From the NCBI RefSeq assembly GCF_000767615.3, contig NZ_CP009553.3, positions 4,836,001 to 4,900,000 on the forward strand: a stretch of DNA of 64,000 nucleotides, written 5' to 3'. Origin of the DNA: Pandoraea pnomenusa (GTDB lineage: Bacteria > Pseudomonadota > Gammaproteobacteria > Burkholderiales > Burkholderiaceae). A model generated the notes under the pieces. The model saw only the letters and a list, made by a program, of their open reading frames with translations, was not told the DNA's origin and ran no database searches. Made by a program: the position numbers and the translations under genes. Below, in pieces: positions 28,604 through 37,694 of the stretch; position 1 is the first letter of the stretch, and the number at the start of each line of letters is the position of its first letter.

Positions 28604-30182
28604 CGAAGTCGTTGACCTCTCGCGCTTGCAGTTCGCCGCTACGGCGCTGTATCACTTCCTGTTCGTCCCGCTCACGCTCGGCCTGTCGTGGCTGCTTGTC
28701 ATCATGGAGTCGGTCTATGTGATGACCGGCAAGCAGATCTACAAGGACATGACCCAGTTCTGGGGCAAGCTCTTCCTGATCAACTTCGCGATGGGCGTGA
28801 CCACGGGTCTCACGCTCGAATTTCAGTTCGGCACCAACTGGGCGTATTACTCGCACTACGTTGGCGACATCTTCGGCGTGCCGCTCGCCATCGAAGGACT
28901 GATGGCGTTCTTCCTCGAAGCCACGTTCGTCGGCCTGTTCTTCTTCGGCTGGAACAAGCTCTCGCGCATCGGTCACCTGGCGACCACGTTCGCGGTGGCG
29001 CTCGGCTCGAACCTCTCGGCGCTCTGGATTCTCGTGGCCAACGGCTGGATGAACAATCCGGTCGGCGCGCACTTCAACTACGAGACCATGCGCATGGAGC
29101 TCAACAGCATCTGGGAGGTGATCTTCAACCCGGTCGCCCAGGTGAAGTTCGTGCACACGCTCTCGGCCGGTTACGTGACCGCCGCCATGTTTGTGCTCGG
29201 CATCTCCGCGTGGTATCTGCTCAAGCGTCGCGACGTGCCCTTCGCGCTGCGCTCGTTCGCCGTGGCTGCGGGCTTCGGTCTCGCATCGACGCTCTCGGTC
29301 ATCGTGCTGGGCGACGAATCGGGCTACACCACCGGCGAAGTGCAGAAGGTCAAGCTCGCCGCGATCGAAGCGGAGTGGGAAACGGCCAAGCCGCCCGCAT
29401 CGTTCACGCTGTTCGGGTTCCCGAACCAGAAGGAAGAGCGCACCGATTACGCGGTGAAGATTCCCTGGGCCATGGGCCTGATCGCCACGCGCTCGATCGA
29501 CACGCCGGTGATCGGTCTGACGCAGCTGCGCGACGAGCACAAGGACAACATCAAGCGCGGCATGCTTGCCTTCGCGGCGCTTGAAAAGCTGCGCGGCGGC
29601 GACACGTCGCCGGAAGTGAAGGCCGAGTTCGAAAAGTACAAGGACGATCTTGGTTACGGCCTTCTGCTCAAGAAGTACAAGCCCAACGTGGTCGACGCCA
29701 CACCCGAGCAGATCCTCATGGCCGCCAACGACACGATCCCGCCGGTCGCGCCGGTGTTCTGGTCGTTCCGCATCATGGTCGGCCTGGGCTTCCTGTTCCT
29801 CTTCACGTTCCTGTGGGCGTTCTGGCTGTGCGCACGTCGTCGTCTGCTCAAGCCGCGCTCGGCCTGGTTCCTGCGCTGGACCGTATGGGCGATTCCGCTG
29901 CCGTGGCTCGCCGCCGAATTCGGCTGGATCGTCGCGGAAGTGGGTCGTCAGCCGTGGACCATTGCCGGCATTTTGCCGACGCATCTCTCGACGTCGTCGC
30001 TCTCGGCCACCGACCTTTATCTGAGCCTCGCGGGTTTCATCGTCTTCTACACCGCGCTGCTCGTCATTGAAATGTTCCTGATGGTGAAGTACGTCAAGCT
30101 CGGCCCGTCGTCGCTGCACACCGGCCGCTACCACTTCGAGACCGAAGGCGCGAACGGCACCGACCGCGCGGCCTCGGCCTGA
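28593..30182 (+). CDS. cydA: Cytochrome bd ubiquinol oxidase subunit I
   Basis: Catalytic subunit of the high-affinity quinol oxidase, carrying haems b558, b595 and d. At 529 residues it is close to E. coli CydA. The first helix contains the haem-ligand His in TALYHFLFVPLTLGLS, and the conserved C-terminal motif GWIVAEVGRQPWTI is intact. About nine transmembrane helices can be traced. The ATG at 28593 has an AAGG Shine-Dalgarno; a GTG nine bases upstream is an alternative. First large gene of a cydP-A-B-X operon. Confidence 0.96.
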   Translation: MISSEVVDLSRLQFAATALYHFLFVPLTLGLSWLLVIMESVYVMTGKQIYKDMTQFWGKLFLINFAMGVTTGLTLEFQFGTNWAYYSHYVGDIFGVPLAIEGLMAFFLEATFVGLFFFGWNKLSRIGHLATTFAVALGSNLSALWILVANGWMNNPVGAHFNYETMRMELNSIWEVIFNPVAQVKFVHTLSAGYVTAAMFVLGISAWYLLKRRDVPFALRSFAVAAGFGLASTLSVIVLGDESGYTTGEVQKVKLAAIEAEWETAKPPASFTLFGFPNQKEERTDYAVKIPWAMGLIATRSIDTPVIGLTQLRDEHKDNIKRGMLAFAALEKLRGGDTSPEVKAEFEKYKDDLGYGLLLKKYKPNVVDATPEQILMAANDTIPPVAPVFWSFRIMVGLGFLFLFTFLWAFWLCARRRLLKPRSAWFLRWTVWAIPLPWLAAEFGWIVAEVGRQPWTIAGILPTHLSTSSLSATDLYLSLAGFIVFYTALLVIEMFLMVKYVKLGPSSLHTGRYHFETEGANGTDRAASA

Positions 30183-30203
30183 TCGTCAGGGAGACACGAC
30201 ATC

Positions 30204-31346
30204 ATGATGATCGATTACACCGTACTCAAGCTGATCTGGTGGGTGCTCGTCGGCGTGCTGCTGATCGGCTTCGCCTTCTTCGACGGCTTCGACATGGGCA
30301 CCGGCACGCTGCTGCCCTTCCTCGGCAAGACCGACGCGGAACGCCGCGTCATCATCAACACCGTGGCCCCCACATGGGAAGGCAACCAGGTATGGTTCGT
30401 GACGGCCGGCGGTGCCATGTTCGCCGCGTGGCCGCTCGTCTACGCCGCGGCGTTCTCGGGGTTGTACTGGGCGCTGCTGCTCGTGCTCTTCGCGCTGTTC
30501 CTGCGCCCCGTGGGCTTCGACTACCGCAACAAGCTGCCGAGCGCGCGCTGGCGCAATTCGTGGGACTGGGCGCTGTTCGTGGGCAGCACGGTGCCGTCGC
30601 TGGTCTTCGGCGTAGCGTTTGGCAACCTGCTGCTCGGCCTGCCGTTCTCGTTCGACAACACGCTGCGCTCCACGTACACCGGTTCGTTCTGGGCGTTGCT
30701 CAACCCGTTCGCGCTGCTGTGCGGCCTGGTGAGCCTGCTAATGCTGCTCACGCACGGCGCCGCGCATCTGCGCATGAAGGCAGACCCGCTGGTGGCCGAG
30801 CGCGCCGGTCGCATCATGCGTCTCACGGCGCTCGGCACGCTCGTGCTGTTCCTTGTGGCGGGGGTGCTCGTCGCCACGCACGTCGACGGCTTCGCCATCA
30901 CGCAGATGGGCGCTACCGACGCACCGGCGAACCCGCTGCTCAAGCAGGTCACCACCGGCCCGGGACTGTGGCTCGCGAACTACCACACGTATCCGTGGAT
31001 GATCGCCGCGCCGGTCGTCGCCTGCCTGTGCGCGCTGCTCGCCGCGCTGCTCGCCACCAGCCGCGCCTACGCCTGGACGTTCGTCGTCACCGGCCTGATG
31101 ATGGCCGGCATCATCCTGACCGCCGGCTTCTCGATGTTCCCGTTCGTGATGCCCTCGGCCACCGCGCCGGGCAGCAGCCTCACGGTCTGGGATGCCACGT
31201 CGAGCCAGCTCACGCTGCAGATCATGCTGATCGCCGTGATCGTCTTCCTGCCCATCATCCTGCTCTACACCGGTTGGGTGTACCGCGTGATCCGTGGCCG
31301 CGTGACGATCGAGACGGTCAACGACAACCCGCACACGATGTACTGA
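30204..31346 (+). CDS. cydB: Cytochrome bd ubiquinol oxidase subunit II
   Basis: Second large subunit of the bd oxidase, a structural partner without haem. The 380-residue, roughly eight-helix membrane protein begins [23 protein letters not shown] and contains the signature [18 protein letters not shown] and [22 protein letters not shown]. The GGGAGA Shine-Dalgarno lies in the 21-base gap after cydA. cydX follows 15 bases later. Confidence 0.97.
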   Translation: MMIDYTVLKLIWWVLVGVLLIGFAFFDGFDMGTGTLLPFLGKTDAERRVIINTVAPTWEGNQVWFVTAGGAMFAAWPLVYAAAFSGLYWALLLVLFALFLRPVGFDYRNKLPSARWRNSWDWALFVGSTVPSLVFGVAFGNLLLGLPFSFDNTLRSTYTGSFWALLNPFALLCGLVSLLMLLTHGAAHLRMKADPLVAERAGRIMRLTALGTLVLFLVAGVLVATHVDGFAITQMGATDAPANPLLKQVTTGPGLWLANYHTYPWMIAAPVVACLCALLAALLATSRAYAWTFVVTGLMMAGIILTAGFSMFPFVMPSATAPGSSLTVWDATSSQLTLQIMLIAVIVFLPIILLYTGWVYRVIRGRVTIETVNDNPHTMY

Positions 31347-31361
31347 TCAAGGAGTCGCGAC

Positions 31362-31478
31362 ATGTGGTACTTCTCTTGGATTCTTGGCCTCGGCCTCGCA
31401 CTCGCCTTCGGCATCATCAACGTGATGTGGTTCGAAGCGCACGATGACCTCGAGCGCCGCTCGCAGGAAGGCAACTGA
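31362..31478 (+). CDS. cydX: CydX (YbgT), small subunit of cytochrome bd oxidase
   Basis: 38-residue single-helix protein starting MWYFSWILGLGLALAFGI, continuing with NVMWFEAHDDL, the standard CydX pattern in which a conserved Trp-Phe-Glu follows the helix. CydX stabilises the haem d site of the bd oxidase. It has a clear AAGGAG Shine-Dalgarno seven bases before the ATG and lies 15 bases after cydB. Easily missed because of its size. Confidence 0.93.
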   Translation: MWYFSWILGLGLALAFGIINVMWFEAHDDLERRSQEGN

Positions 31479-31504
31479 CGCCGCCGGCGATCTCGGCGAG
31501 AACG

Positions 31505-31532
31505 AAAAACGCGCCCGTGGGGCGCGTTTTTT
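31505..31532. terminator. Bidirectional terminator between cydX and sco
   Basis: 8-bp stem ACGCGCCC / GGGCGCGT with loop GTG, preceded by five A and followed by six T. It can end the cyd operon on the plus strand and the cytochrome oxidase operon on the minus strand. Confidence 0.88.
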
Positions 31533-31567
31533 GTGTGTGGCGCGCTCGGACGCGCCGCGGTTCACGA

Positions 31568-32173
31568 TCAGCTCAAGAGCGTCTTCAGATCCTTGGCCAT
31601 CGCGTCGACGGGTTCGTCCGGACGCATGAACAGGCGCAACTGGCCATTCGGATCGAACACATAGATGCCGGCGGTGTGATCGATGGTGTAGTTCGTCGGG
31701 GTGGAACCCTCGACCTTGTTGACCACCACGCGGAACGACTTGGTGAGTGCCTTGAGCGCAGCGTCGTCCGCCGGGCGCAAACCCACGAACGCCGGATTGA
31801 ATGCCGGCGCGTACTGCCCCATCAGCTCGGGCGTGTCGCGCTGCGGGTCGACGGTCACGAAAATCACCTGCACGCGCTTGGCATCGTCCGGGCCGAGCTT
31901 CTGCATCACCTGGTTGAGCTCGGCCATCGTGGTCGGGCAAACGTCCGGGCAATGCGTGTAGCCGAAGAACATGACCACCGCGCGCCCCTTGTAGTCGGCG
32001 AGCGTGCGCGTCTTTCCCTGCGGGTCCTGCAACGAGAAGTCCTGCGCGAACTCCTTGTTGCCGGTGATATCGAGACTTTGGAACGTCGGACCTTCCTTGC
32101 CGCACGCAGCGAGCAGCACGGAGAGCCCCAGCAGCAACAACGCGCGACGCGACCAGATAAGCGCAAGATTCAT
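31568..32173 (-). CDS. SCO1/SenC family copper chaperone
   Basis: 201-residue lipoprotein (lipobox LLAAC near residue 24) with a thioredoxin fold. The copper-binding pair is intact: the C-x3-C motif in HCPDVCPTTM, and a distal histidine in NYTIDHTAGIYV. SCO proteins deliver copper to the CuA site of cytochrome c oxidase subunit II or act as thiol reductants there. It is the last gene of the oxidase assembly operon on the minus strand. ATG 32173 gives a compact signal peptide. Confidence 0.93.
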   Translation of the reverse strand: MNLALIWSRRALLLLGLSVLLAACGKEGPTFQSLDITGNKEFAQDFSLQDPQGKTRTLADYKGRAVVMFFGYTHCPDVCPTTMAELNQVMQKLGPDDAKRVQVIFVTVDPQRDTPELMGQYAPAFNPAFVGLRPADDAALKALTKSFRVVVNKVEGSTPTNYTIDHTAGIYVFDPNGQLRLFMRPDEPVDAMAKDLKTLLS

Positions 32174-32314
32174 GAACGAATGACCCCAGAACGTATGGAA
32201 AAAGTACCTTCCGAAAAGACAACAGGCGCGACGGCAAGGATACCGTGACGCGCCTGTCTTCGTGACTCGCATCGCCGCGGGCGGGCCCGCCGTCGATACA
32301 AGGCAGACGTCGTG

Positions 32315-33220
32315 TCAGCCCAACAGGAAGATCTGGACGTAGTGATCGACCAGCAAGGCCGCGAACAACAGCGACAGATAGACGATCGAGTAGCGGAACA
32401 TGGAGCGCGAGAGCGCATCGGAATAGTTGCGCCAGAGCTTGACCGCGTAACCGAGGAAGATGCCCGAGAGCACCACGGCCGACACGAGATACAGGTATCC
32501 GCTCATGCGATGCGCGAACGGCAGCAGCGACACGGCAAAGAGCACCACGCTGTAGAGCAGTATCTGCAGGCGCGTGTACTTTTCGCCATGCGTGATCGGC
32601 AACATCGGCAGACCGGAGTTCACATAGTCCTGTCGGCGGTAGAGCGCGAGCGCCCAGAAGTGCGGCGGCGTCCAGACAAAGATGATGAGCACCAGAATCC
32701 ACGCATCGGCCGGCACCGCACCGGTCACGGCCGCCCAGCCCAGCGCCGGCGGCATCGCGCCGGAAGCGCCGCCGATCACGATGTTCTGCGGCGTGGAAGG
32801 CTTGAGGATGATGGTGTAGATGAGCGCATAGCCCACGAACGTGGCGAGCGTGAGCCACATCGTGAGCGCATTCGTGAACGTGTAAAGCACTGCCATGCCG
32901 GCAGCGCCGAGGATCGTCGAGAACACGATGATCTGCCACGGCGCAATCTCGCCGCGCGCCGACGGACGCCAGGCAGTGCGGCGCATGAGCGCATCGACGC
33001 GTTGCTCGATCAGGCAGTTCACCGCGAAAGCGGATCCGGCGAGCAGCCAGATACCGATGGTGCCGCCGATCAGCACCTGCCACGGCACCATACCGCGCGT
33101 GGACAGGAACATGCCGATCACGGCACAGAAGACGGCGAGCTGCGTCACCCGGGGCTTGGTCAGCGCCCAGTACTGCGCGATACGGCTAGCCGGCGGATGG
33201 GGAAGGGTCGTGCTTTTCAT
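32315..33220 (-). CDS. ctaB: Protoheme IX farnesyltransferase (heme O synthase)
   Basis: Attaches a farnesyl group to haem b, the first step to haem A. The 301-residue protein has multiple transmembrane helices and the UbiA-family aspartate-rich loops: one at [16 protein letters not shown] (with the DxxMxRT pattern) and a second around the [14 protein letters not shown] segment. It sits between ctaA and sco, as expected for haem A supply to the aa3 oxidase. Confidence 0.95.
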   Translation of the reverse strand: MKSTTLPHPPASRIAQYWALTKPRVTQLAVFCAVIGMFLSTRGMVPWQVLIGGTIGIWLLAGSAFAVNCLIEQRVDALMRRTAWRPSARGEIAPWQIIVFSTILGAAGMAVLYTFTNALTMWLTLATFVGYALIYTIILKPSTPQNIVIGGASGAMPPALGWAAVTGAVPADAWILVLIIFVWTPPHFWALALYRRQDYVNSGLPMLPITHGEKYTRLQILLYSVVLFAVSLLPFAHRMSGYLYLVSAVVLSGIFLGYAVKLWRNYSDALSRSMFRYSIVYLSLLFAALLVDHYVQIFLLG

Positions 33221-33238
33221 ACGTTCAGAGGCAATGCG

Positions 33239-34429
33239 CTACGCCGAGCCGGTCGGGGTGCCGGCAATGGGCGCGGCGGCCGGTTCCGCTGACGGGAGGG
33301 GCTTCTGGCGGGCCAAAAGGTCTGCCTGAGCCAGGCTGGCCGCAACGGGCGCCGCCTCGACATGGCGGGCGGCGCGAATGCGGTAGTTTAACATGACGAG
33401 CAAAAGCAACAGGATCGCCGCCCCGCCGTTGTGGGCGATGGCGTTGAGCAGCGGCCACTGGAAGACGATGTTGGACAGCCCGGTCGCGAATTGCACGACC
33501 ACCAGTCCCAACATCAGCGTCGCCGGCGTCTTGAGCGCCGCGTGACGCCGCAGGCGGGTTGCCAGCCACGCCAGGTAGGCGACCACCACCACGGCAAACG
33601 TCCGGTGCACCCAGTGAATCGCCACGAGCGCCTGCATCGGAATGACCTCGCCGCCGGCCGTCTTGCCCAGCTCGCGCCACAGCCGGAAACCGTTGTGGAA
33701 GTCCATCGGCGGCACCCACTGGCCCTGACAGGTCGGGAAGTCGGTGCAGGCCAGTACCGCATAGTTGGTGCTCACCCACCCACCGAGGGCGATCTGGAAG
33801 ACGAGCAACGCCAGCCCGGCGAGCGCCGCCCAGCGCCAGCGCAGGGCCTCGGGGTCTGCCGCGACCTGGGTGAACGGCATCTGACGCGACGCCAGCCAGG
33901 CAAGCGATCCGAGCAAAGTGAGGGCCAACATCAGGTGCGTCGTGACGATCACCGGCTGGAGCTTCATCGTCACGGTCCATGCGCCGAAGGCCCCCTGCAC
34001 GCATACGAGGACGAACAGCCAGGTCGCGAGCCACGGGGATTGCCTCAGTTCGCGTCGCTTGACCCACGCCATGACCATCAGCACGATGATGAGCACCCCC
34101 ACCGACATGGCGAAGTAGCGGTGGATCATCTCGATCCACGCCTTGACGAATGTCACCGGCCCGCTCGGCAGCAGCACCTGGGCGGCATGGATGTCGGCAT
34201 GCGCCGCGAACGGCGACGACGTGCCGTAGCAGCCCGGCCAGTCGGGGCAACCGAGTCCCGAATCCGTCAGGCGCGTGAATCCGCCGAACATGATCAGGTC
34301 GAGCGTAAGAAAGGTCGTCACCCAGGCCAGCTTGCGGTACTTGCTAGGGTCGCGGCGCAGCAGCACCCAACCCAGCGGCAGTACGGCGATACACAGGCCG
34401 ATGAAGCCCAGTTCCAGAAGGTAAAGCAT
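33239..34429 (-). CDS. ctaA: Heme A synthase (CtaA/COX15 family)
   Basis: Oxidises the C8 methyl of haem O to formyl. The 396-residue membrane protein has about eight helices in two four-helix halves. Visible features are GGFTRLTDSGLGCPDWPGCYG, histidines in the helices starting EMIHRYFAM and AIHWVHRTFAV, and a second cysteine pair in CTDFPTCQGQW. The C-terminal 40 residues are soluble and Ala/Pro-rich. It lies 18 bases upstream of ctaB, in one operon. Confidence 0.94.
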   Translation of the reverse strand: MLYLLELGFIGLCIAVLPLGWVLLRRDPSKYRKLAWVTTFLTLDLIMFGGFTRLTDSGLGCPDWPGCYGTSSPFAAHADIHAAQVLLPSGPVTFVKAWIEMIHRYFAMSVGVLIIVLMVMAWVKRRELRQSPWLATWLFVLVCVQGAFGAWTVTMKLQPVIVTTHLMLALTLLGSLAWLASRQMPFTQVAADPEALRWRWAALAGLALLVFQIALGGWVSTNYAVLACTDFPTCQGQWVPPMDFHNGFRLWRELGKTAGGEVIPMQALVAIHWVHRTFAVVVVAYLAWLATRLRRHAALKTPATLMLGLVVVQFATGLSNIVFQWPLLNAIAHNGGAAILLLLLVMLNYRIRAARHVEAAPVAASLAQADLLARQKPLPSAEPAAAPIAGTPTGSA

Positions 34430-34500
34430 CGGTTTTACGTCAGTTCTTCGTTATTTCCAGCGCGTGGCGCCAGTCTCGTTCTCGCCGGCGGCATCGCCCC

Positions 34501-35136
34501 TCAACCCGTACCCGACCACTTGAGCAGTCGCGCCAGGTCACGCTTGATCTTGCCCGGGTCGGCGTTCTTCGGAAACGCCATCATCAGGTTGCCCAGCGGG
34601 TCGACAAGATAGATATGGTCGCGCAGGCCAGTGCCCTCCTGCGTCGGCAACCACGACGCGAGCGCGATCGGGTCGGCGCGCAGGCGGCGGGTGTCGGGAT
34701 ACGCGGTGTCGATCGTCTCCGGCACCGCGGCGCCATCCGTCAGCAGCCACAGCGTTTCCACGCGCGTGCGCTCGTTGCCCTGCAATACGCGGATCTGCCG
34801 CATATAGAAGAGCTTGCTCACGCAATTTTCGTCGCATGCGGCAGTATCGGCGCTGATCATCAGCCACTTGCCCTTGAGCGACGACAGCGCGAGCGACTCC
34901 CCCGTCTCGTCGTCGCGCACCATCAGCGACGGCAGCGGACGCTGCGGTTCGATCAGCTTGCCGTACGCCGACGTACCGCCTGCGGGCTTGAACACGTAGT
35001 ACATCAGGTAAGCCGCGATTGCCGGTGCGGCGCACACCACAAACAGCAAAACCAACATGCGTCGCGCGCGACGGCGCTGCACCGGGTCGGTCGGGTCGAC
35101 TCGTCCCGGGCGTCCGGAACTCACATCTGCACTCAT
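34501..35136 (-). CDS. Membrane-anchored thioredoxin-like protein of the oxidase operon
   Basis: 211 residues: a basic N-terminus, one transmembrane helix at about 28-50 (MLVLLFVVCAAPAIAAYLMY), then a periplasmic domain with a thioredoxin-like order. After the strand KWLMISADTAACDENC there is a C-x3-C pair (CDENC) reminiscent of SCO proteins, and the domain closes with LVDPLGNLMMAF. No distal copper histidine is obvious. Position between surf1 and ctaA suggests a role in cytochrome oxidase maturation; no experimental function is known to me. Confidence 0.72.
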   Translation of the reverse strand: MSADVSSGRPGRVDPTDPVQRRRARRMLVLLFVVCAAPAIAAYLMYYVFKPAGGTSAYGKLIEPQRPLPSLMVRDDETGESLALSSLKGKWLMISADTAACDENCVSKLFYMRQIRVLQGNERTRVETLWLLTDGAAVPETIDTAYPDTRRLRADPIALASWLPTQEGTGLRDHIYLVDPLGNLMMAFPKNADPGKIKRDLARLLKWSGTG

Positions 35137-35143
35137 GCTTGCC

Positions 35144-35893
35144 TCATGCCCGCTTGAAGTTGTCGGTGGCCGCCCCGAGGCGGCGGCCGCGTCGATACGC
35201 CAGACGCAGCCCCAGTAGCGCAAGGATCAGCGACATGCCGAACCACTGCGCCATATATCCATAATTGCGATCCGCGCCGCTCGCCGGCGCGGGCCAGTCG
35301 CGCAGCAGGTGATCGCCCGTGTCGTTCGTCTGCATGATCACGAAAGGCTGCAGCGGCAGCGACGTCTCGCGCGCATAGTCCGCGACATCCAGATTCTGGC
35401 GGATGCTCAATCCCGGCGCCGAACCGCCATGCCCCAACTCGAAGGCCCGCGACGGGTCGGGCTGCGCGAGGCCCTCGATCGTGACGTCGCCCGCCGGGGT
35501 TGCATAGGGCATGATCGACGTGCGGTCGCGCAAATCGCGCGGCAACCACCCGCGATTGACGAGCACCACCTGATTCGGCGAGATCTGCAACGCCATCACC
35601 ACGTAAAAGCCAGGCAACTCGTTGCGCGGACGATTGTCCAGGTACACCACGCGATTCTGCAGAAAACGGCCGGTTACGCGGACGCGCCGGTTGGCCACGT
35701 CCGCCAGGCGATACGACTGCGCGCCCAGCGTGATCACGGGCGCCCGCTCGGCCTGCTCGATCTGCGCCTGTCGCGCCAGGCGCATTTGCGCGCGCTGGTA
35801 TTGCCACACGCCGAGCGCCGCCGTAAGCAGCACGCCCAACAGAATCAGCAGCGCCGGTACCGGGCGCATGCCCCGCAAGAGGGTTCTCAACAC
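35144..35893 (-). CDS. SURF1 family cytochrome oxidase assembly protein
   Basis: Helps haem A insertion into oxidase subunit I. The 249-residue protein has the family topology of two terminal transmembrane helices flanking a periplasmic domain: N-terminal helix LLILLGVLLTAALGVWQYQRA, the conserved VLVNRGWLPRDLR segment, and a C-terminal helix beginning YGYMAQWFGMSLILALLGL. The start chosen is GTG 35893, because AAGGA lies six bases upstream; ATG 35869 is an alternative. Eight bases separate it from the next gene. Confidence 0.9.
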   Translation of the reverse strand: MLRTLLRGMRPVPALLILLGVLLTAALGVWQYQRAQMRLARQAQIEQAERAPVITLGAQSYRLADVANRRVRVTGRFLQNRVVYLDNRPRNELPGFYVVMALQISPNQVVLVNRGWLPRDLRDRTSIMPYATPAGDVTIEGLAQPDPSRAFELGHGGSAPGLSIRQNLDVADYARETSLPLQPFVIMQTNDTGDHLLRDWPAPASGADRNYGYMAQWFGMSLILALLGLRLAYRRGRRLGAATDNFKRA

Positions 35894-36013
35894 TTGAATT
35901 CCTTGTCTGACCGCCGTTCGAGCGCGCCGGACACTCGCACCGCACACTGCATTGCAGCGTGCCAGCCTGTGCCCGTTGCCCGATAATGACGCATTCCCGT
36001 CATCGGACAAATC

Positions 36014-36217
36014 ATGCGCATCATCGTTGCCATCGCCTTCGTCCTGATTCTCGGCAGTCTGGCGTCCGCATTATTCTTCATGATGCGGGACAAGGGCCGA
36101 TCGAATCGCACCGTGCATTCGCTCATGGTGCGCGTCGGCCTGTCGGTGACGCTGTTCCTGCTCATCCTGTTCGCCAACTGGATGGGGTGGATCCACAGCA
36201 CGGGCATACGATACTGA
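36014..36217 (+). CDS. Twin-transmembrane protein (DUF2909)
   Basis: 67-residue protein made of two hydrophobic helices (residues 2-22 and 42-60) joined by a short basic loop RDKGRSNRTVHSLMVRVGLS. This is the pattern of the DUF2909 family found beside surf1 and the cytochrome oxidase genes in beta-proteobacteria. It is divergent from surf1, about 120 bases from its start. Function unknown. Confidence 0.82.
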   Translation: MRIIVAIAFVLILGSLASALFFMMRDKGRSNRTVHSLMVRVGLSVTLFLLILFANWMGWIHSTGIRY

Positions 36218-36569
36218 GTCTCGCGCCCCTCACCTGCGGCAAATCGCCGCACCGCACCCACGTCGTCCCGCCGGCGTCGCCATATCGCGCCATATCGCGC
36301 CGGGTCATGCCGGATCATGCCCGACGATACCGCCGGCCACCGCTCAAGGCGGTGCACTTCAGGTCGGTCCCGGCAAATTGTCGCCAGCGTCCAGGCCGTT
36401 TCGCGAGCGCTGCGACATAAAGCCGCATTTCGCACCGCCCCGCCGGCCGCCTGAATGAATACCCCTACTGGCGTGTGGCCATATCGCCTTCCGCCATGCG
36501 CTCATCTCGCGCAAATGGAAACGCCGCCGGAATCCGGCGGCGTTCCGACAGCGACAGGGCGCCCCGACG
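36218..36569. other. Intergenic region with short repeats between DUF2909 and ctaE
   Basis: 352 bases between convergent genes. It contains two adjacent copies of CATATCGCGC (36281-36300), a further CCATATCGCC near 36478, and the ctaE terminator hairpin at 36528-36555. No convincing coding sequence was found. Confidence 0.5.
36528..36555 (-). terminator. Terminator after ctaE
   Basis: Perfect 13-bp... arms GGAACGCCGCCGG (36528-36540) and CCGGCGGCGTTCC (36543-36555 region) enclose a very short AAT-centred loop. On the minus strand the hairpin is followed by a weak T-rich stretch (TTTCCATTT), just after the ctaE stop. Confidence 0.65.
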
Positions 36570-37430
36570 TTAGAGCCAGTAGACCACGACGTACAGGCCC
36601 AGCCACACCACGTCGACAAAGTGCCAGTACCAGGCCGCGCCCTCGAAGCCGAAATGGTGCTCGGGCGTGAAGTGTCCCTTCATCAGGCGAACCAGCATGA
36701 CGGAGAGCATGATCGCCCCCATCATCACGTGAAAGCCGTGAAAACCGGTGAGCAGGAAGAACGTCGAGCCATATACGCCCGAGGTCAGCTTCAGGTTCAG
36801 TTCGGTGTAGGCGTGATGGTATTCGTAGGCCTGGAAGCCGAGGAACACGAAACCGAGCACCACGGTGGCGAACAGCCAGAAGATCGCGCTCGCCCGATGG
36901 TTGGCGCGCAGGGCGTGGTGCGAGATCGTGAGCGTGACGCCTGAAGTCAGCAGCAACGCCGTGTTGAGCGTCGGAATCGGCCACGGGCCCATGGTCTCGA
37001 ACGCATCGATCACGCCGGCGGGGCCAGTGTTCGGCCACACGGCGGTGAAGTCAGGCCAGAGCAGCTTGTTGTCGAGATCGCCGAGCCACGGCATGGCCAG
37101 CGTGCGCGCATAGAACAGGGCGCCGAAGAACGCGGCGAAGAACATCACTTCGGAGAAGATGAACCAGCTCATCCCCCAGCGGTACGACACGTCGATGCGC
37201 TTGCCGTACAGCCCCCCCTCCGACTCGGCGATCGAGTCGCCGAACCAGCCGCGAAGCACCCACAATACCCACAGCAGGCCGACGAGCGCCGTCCATGGGG
37301 CCCACGATTGACCGTTCACCCACGCCGCGGCCGACGCCAGCACCACCAGCAGGCCGACACTGCAGCTCACCGGATGGCGCGAGGGGGCCGGCACGAAGTA
37401 GTAAGGCGCCGTTTGGTGTTGACCACTCAT
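36570..37430 (-). CDS. ctaE: Cytochrome c oxidase subunit III
   Basis: Seven-helix subunit of the aa3-type oxidase that supports proton uptake and stability. The 286-residue protein includes SYRWGMSWFIFSEVMFFAAFFGALFY split by the conserved FSEVMFF motif, the lipid-binding HHALRANHRA region, GFHGFHVMMG, and a C-terminal AWYWHFVDVVWLGLYVVVYW, all diagnostic for subunit III. It lies downstream of ctaG and the DUF2970 gene in the oxidase operon. Confidence 0.97.
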   Translation of the reverse strand: MSGQHQTAPYYFVPAPSRHPVSCSVGLLVVLASAAAWVNGQSWAPWTALVGLLWVLWVLRGWFGDSIAESEGGLYGKRIDVSYRWGMSWFIFSEVMFFAAFFGALFYARTLAMPWLGDLDNKLLWPDFTAVWPNTGPAGVIDAFETMGPWPIPTLNTALLLTSGVTLTISHHALRANHRASAIFWLFATVVLGFVFLGFQAYEYHHAYTELNLKLTSGVYGSTFFLLTGFHGFHVMMGAIMLSVMLVRLMKGHFTPEHHFGFEGAAWYWHFVDVVWLGLYVVVYWL

Positions 37431-37469
37431 TCTTATCTCTCCAGGCTTGGTTCTCTTTGTCTATGCCGA

Positions 37470-37694
37470 TTACGACGTCGCGAGCCGGATGGCGAGCTTC
37501 GCCAGCATCACCAGCGCCACGACGAACAGGATGCCCCCGATCAGTCCCGCCGCGATCAGATGCACAGGGTTGAGCTGCGCCATGTCGCGGTCATGATCGC
37601 GCCCCTTGCGCACACCGAAAAACGACCAGAACACCGCCTTGACGGTCTGGACGAAAGACAGCTTGCGCCGGGTCGCCTCCTTCAGGTCATCCAT
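37470..37694 (-). CDS. Small membrane protein, DUF2970
   Basis: 74-residue protein: a basic N-terminal helix DLKEATRRKLSFVQTVKAVFWSFFGVRKG, then one C-terminal transmembrane helix HLIAAGLIGGILFVVALVMLA. The conserved VKAVxWSFFGVRKG motif identifies DUF2970, a family encoded between ctaG and ctaE in beta-proteobacteria. ATG 37694 overlaps the end of ctaG by 8 bases. Probable oxidase accessory protein of unknown role. Confidence 0.85.
   Translation of the reverse strand: MDDLKEATRRKLSFVQTVKAVFWSFFGVRKGRDHDRDMAQLNPVHLIAAGLIGGILFVVALVMLAKLAIRLATS

Noticed and set aside
28458..30134. 558-codon minus-strand open frame across cydA
   Set aside because: Antisense to cydA, which has conserved haem-ligand and GRQPW motifs.
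36281..36300. CRISPR-like or regulatory repeat
   Set aside because: Only two adjacent 10-bp copies with no spacers; too short for a CRISPR or an iteron array.
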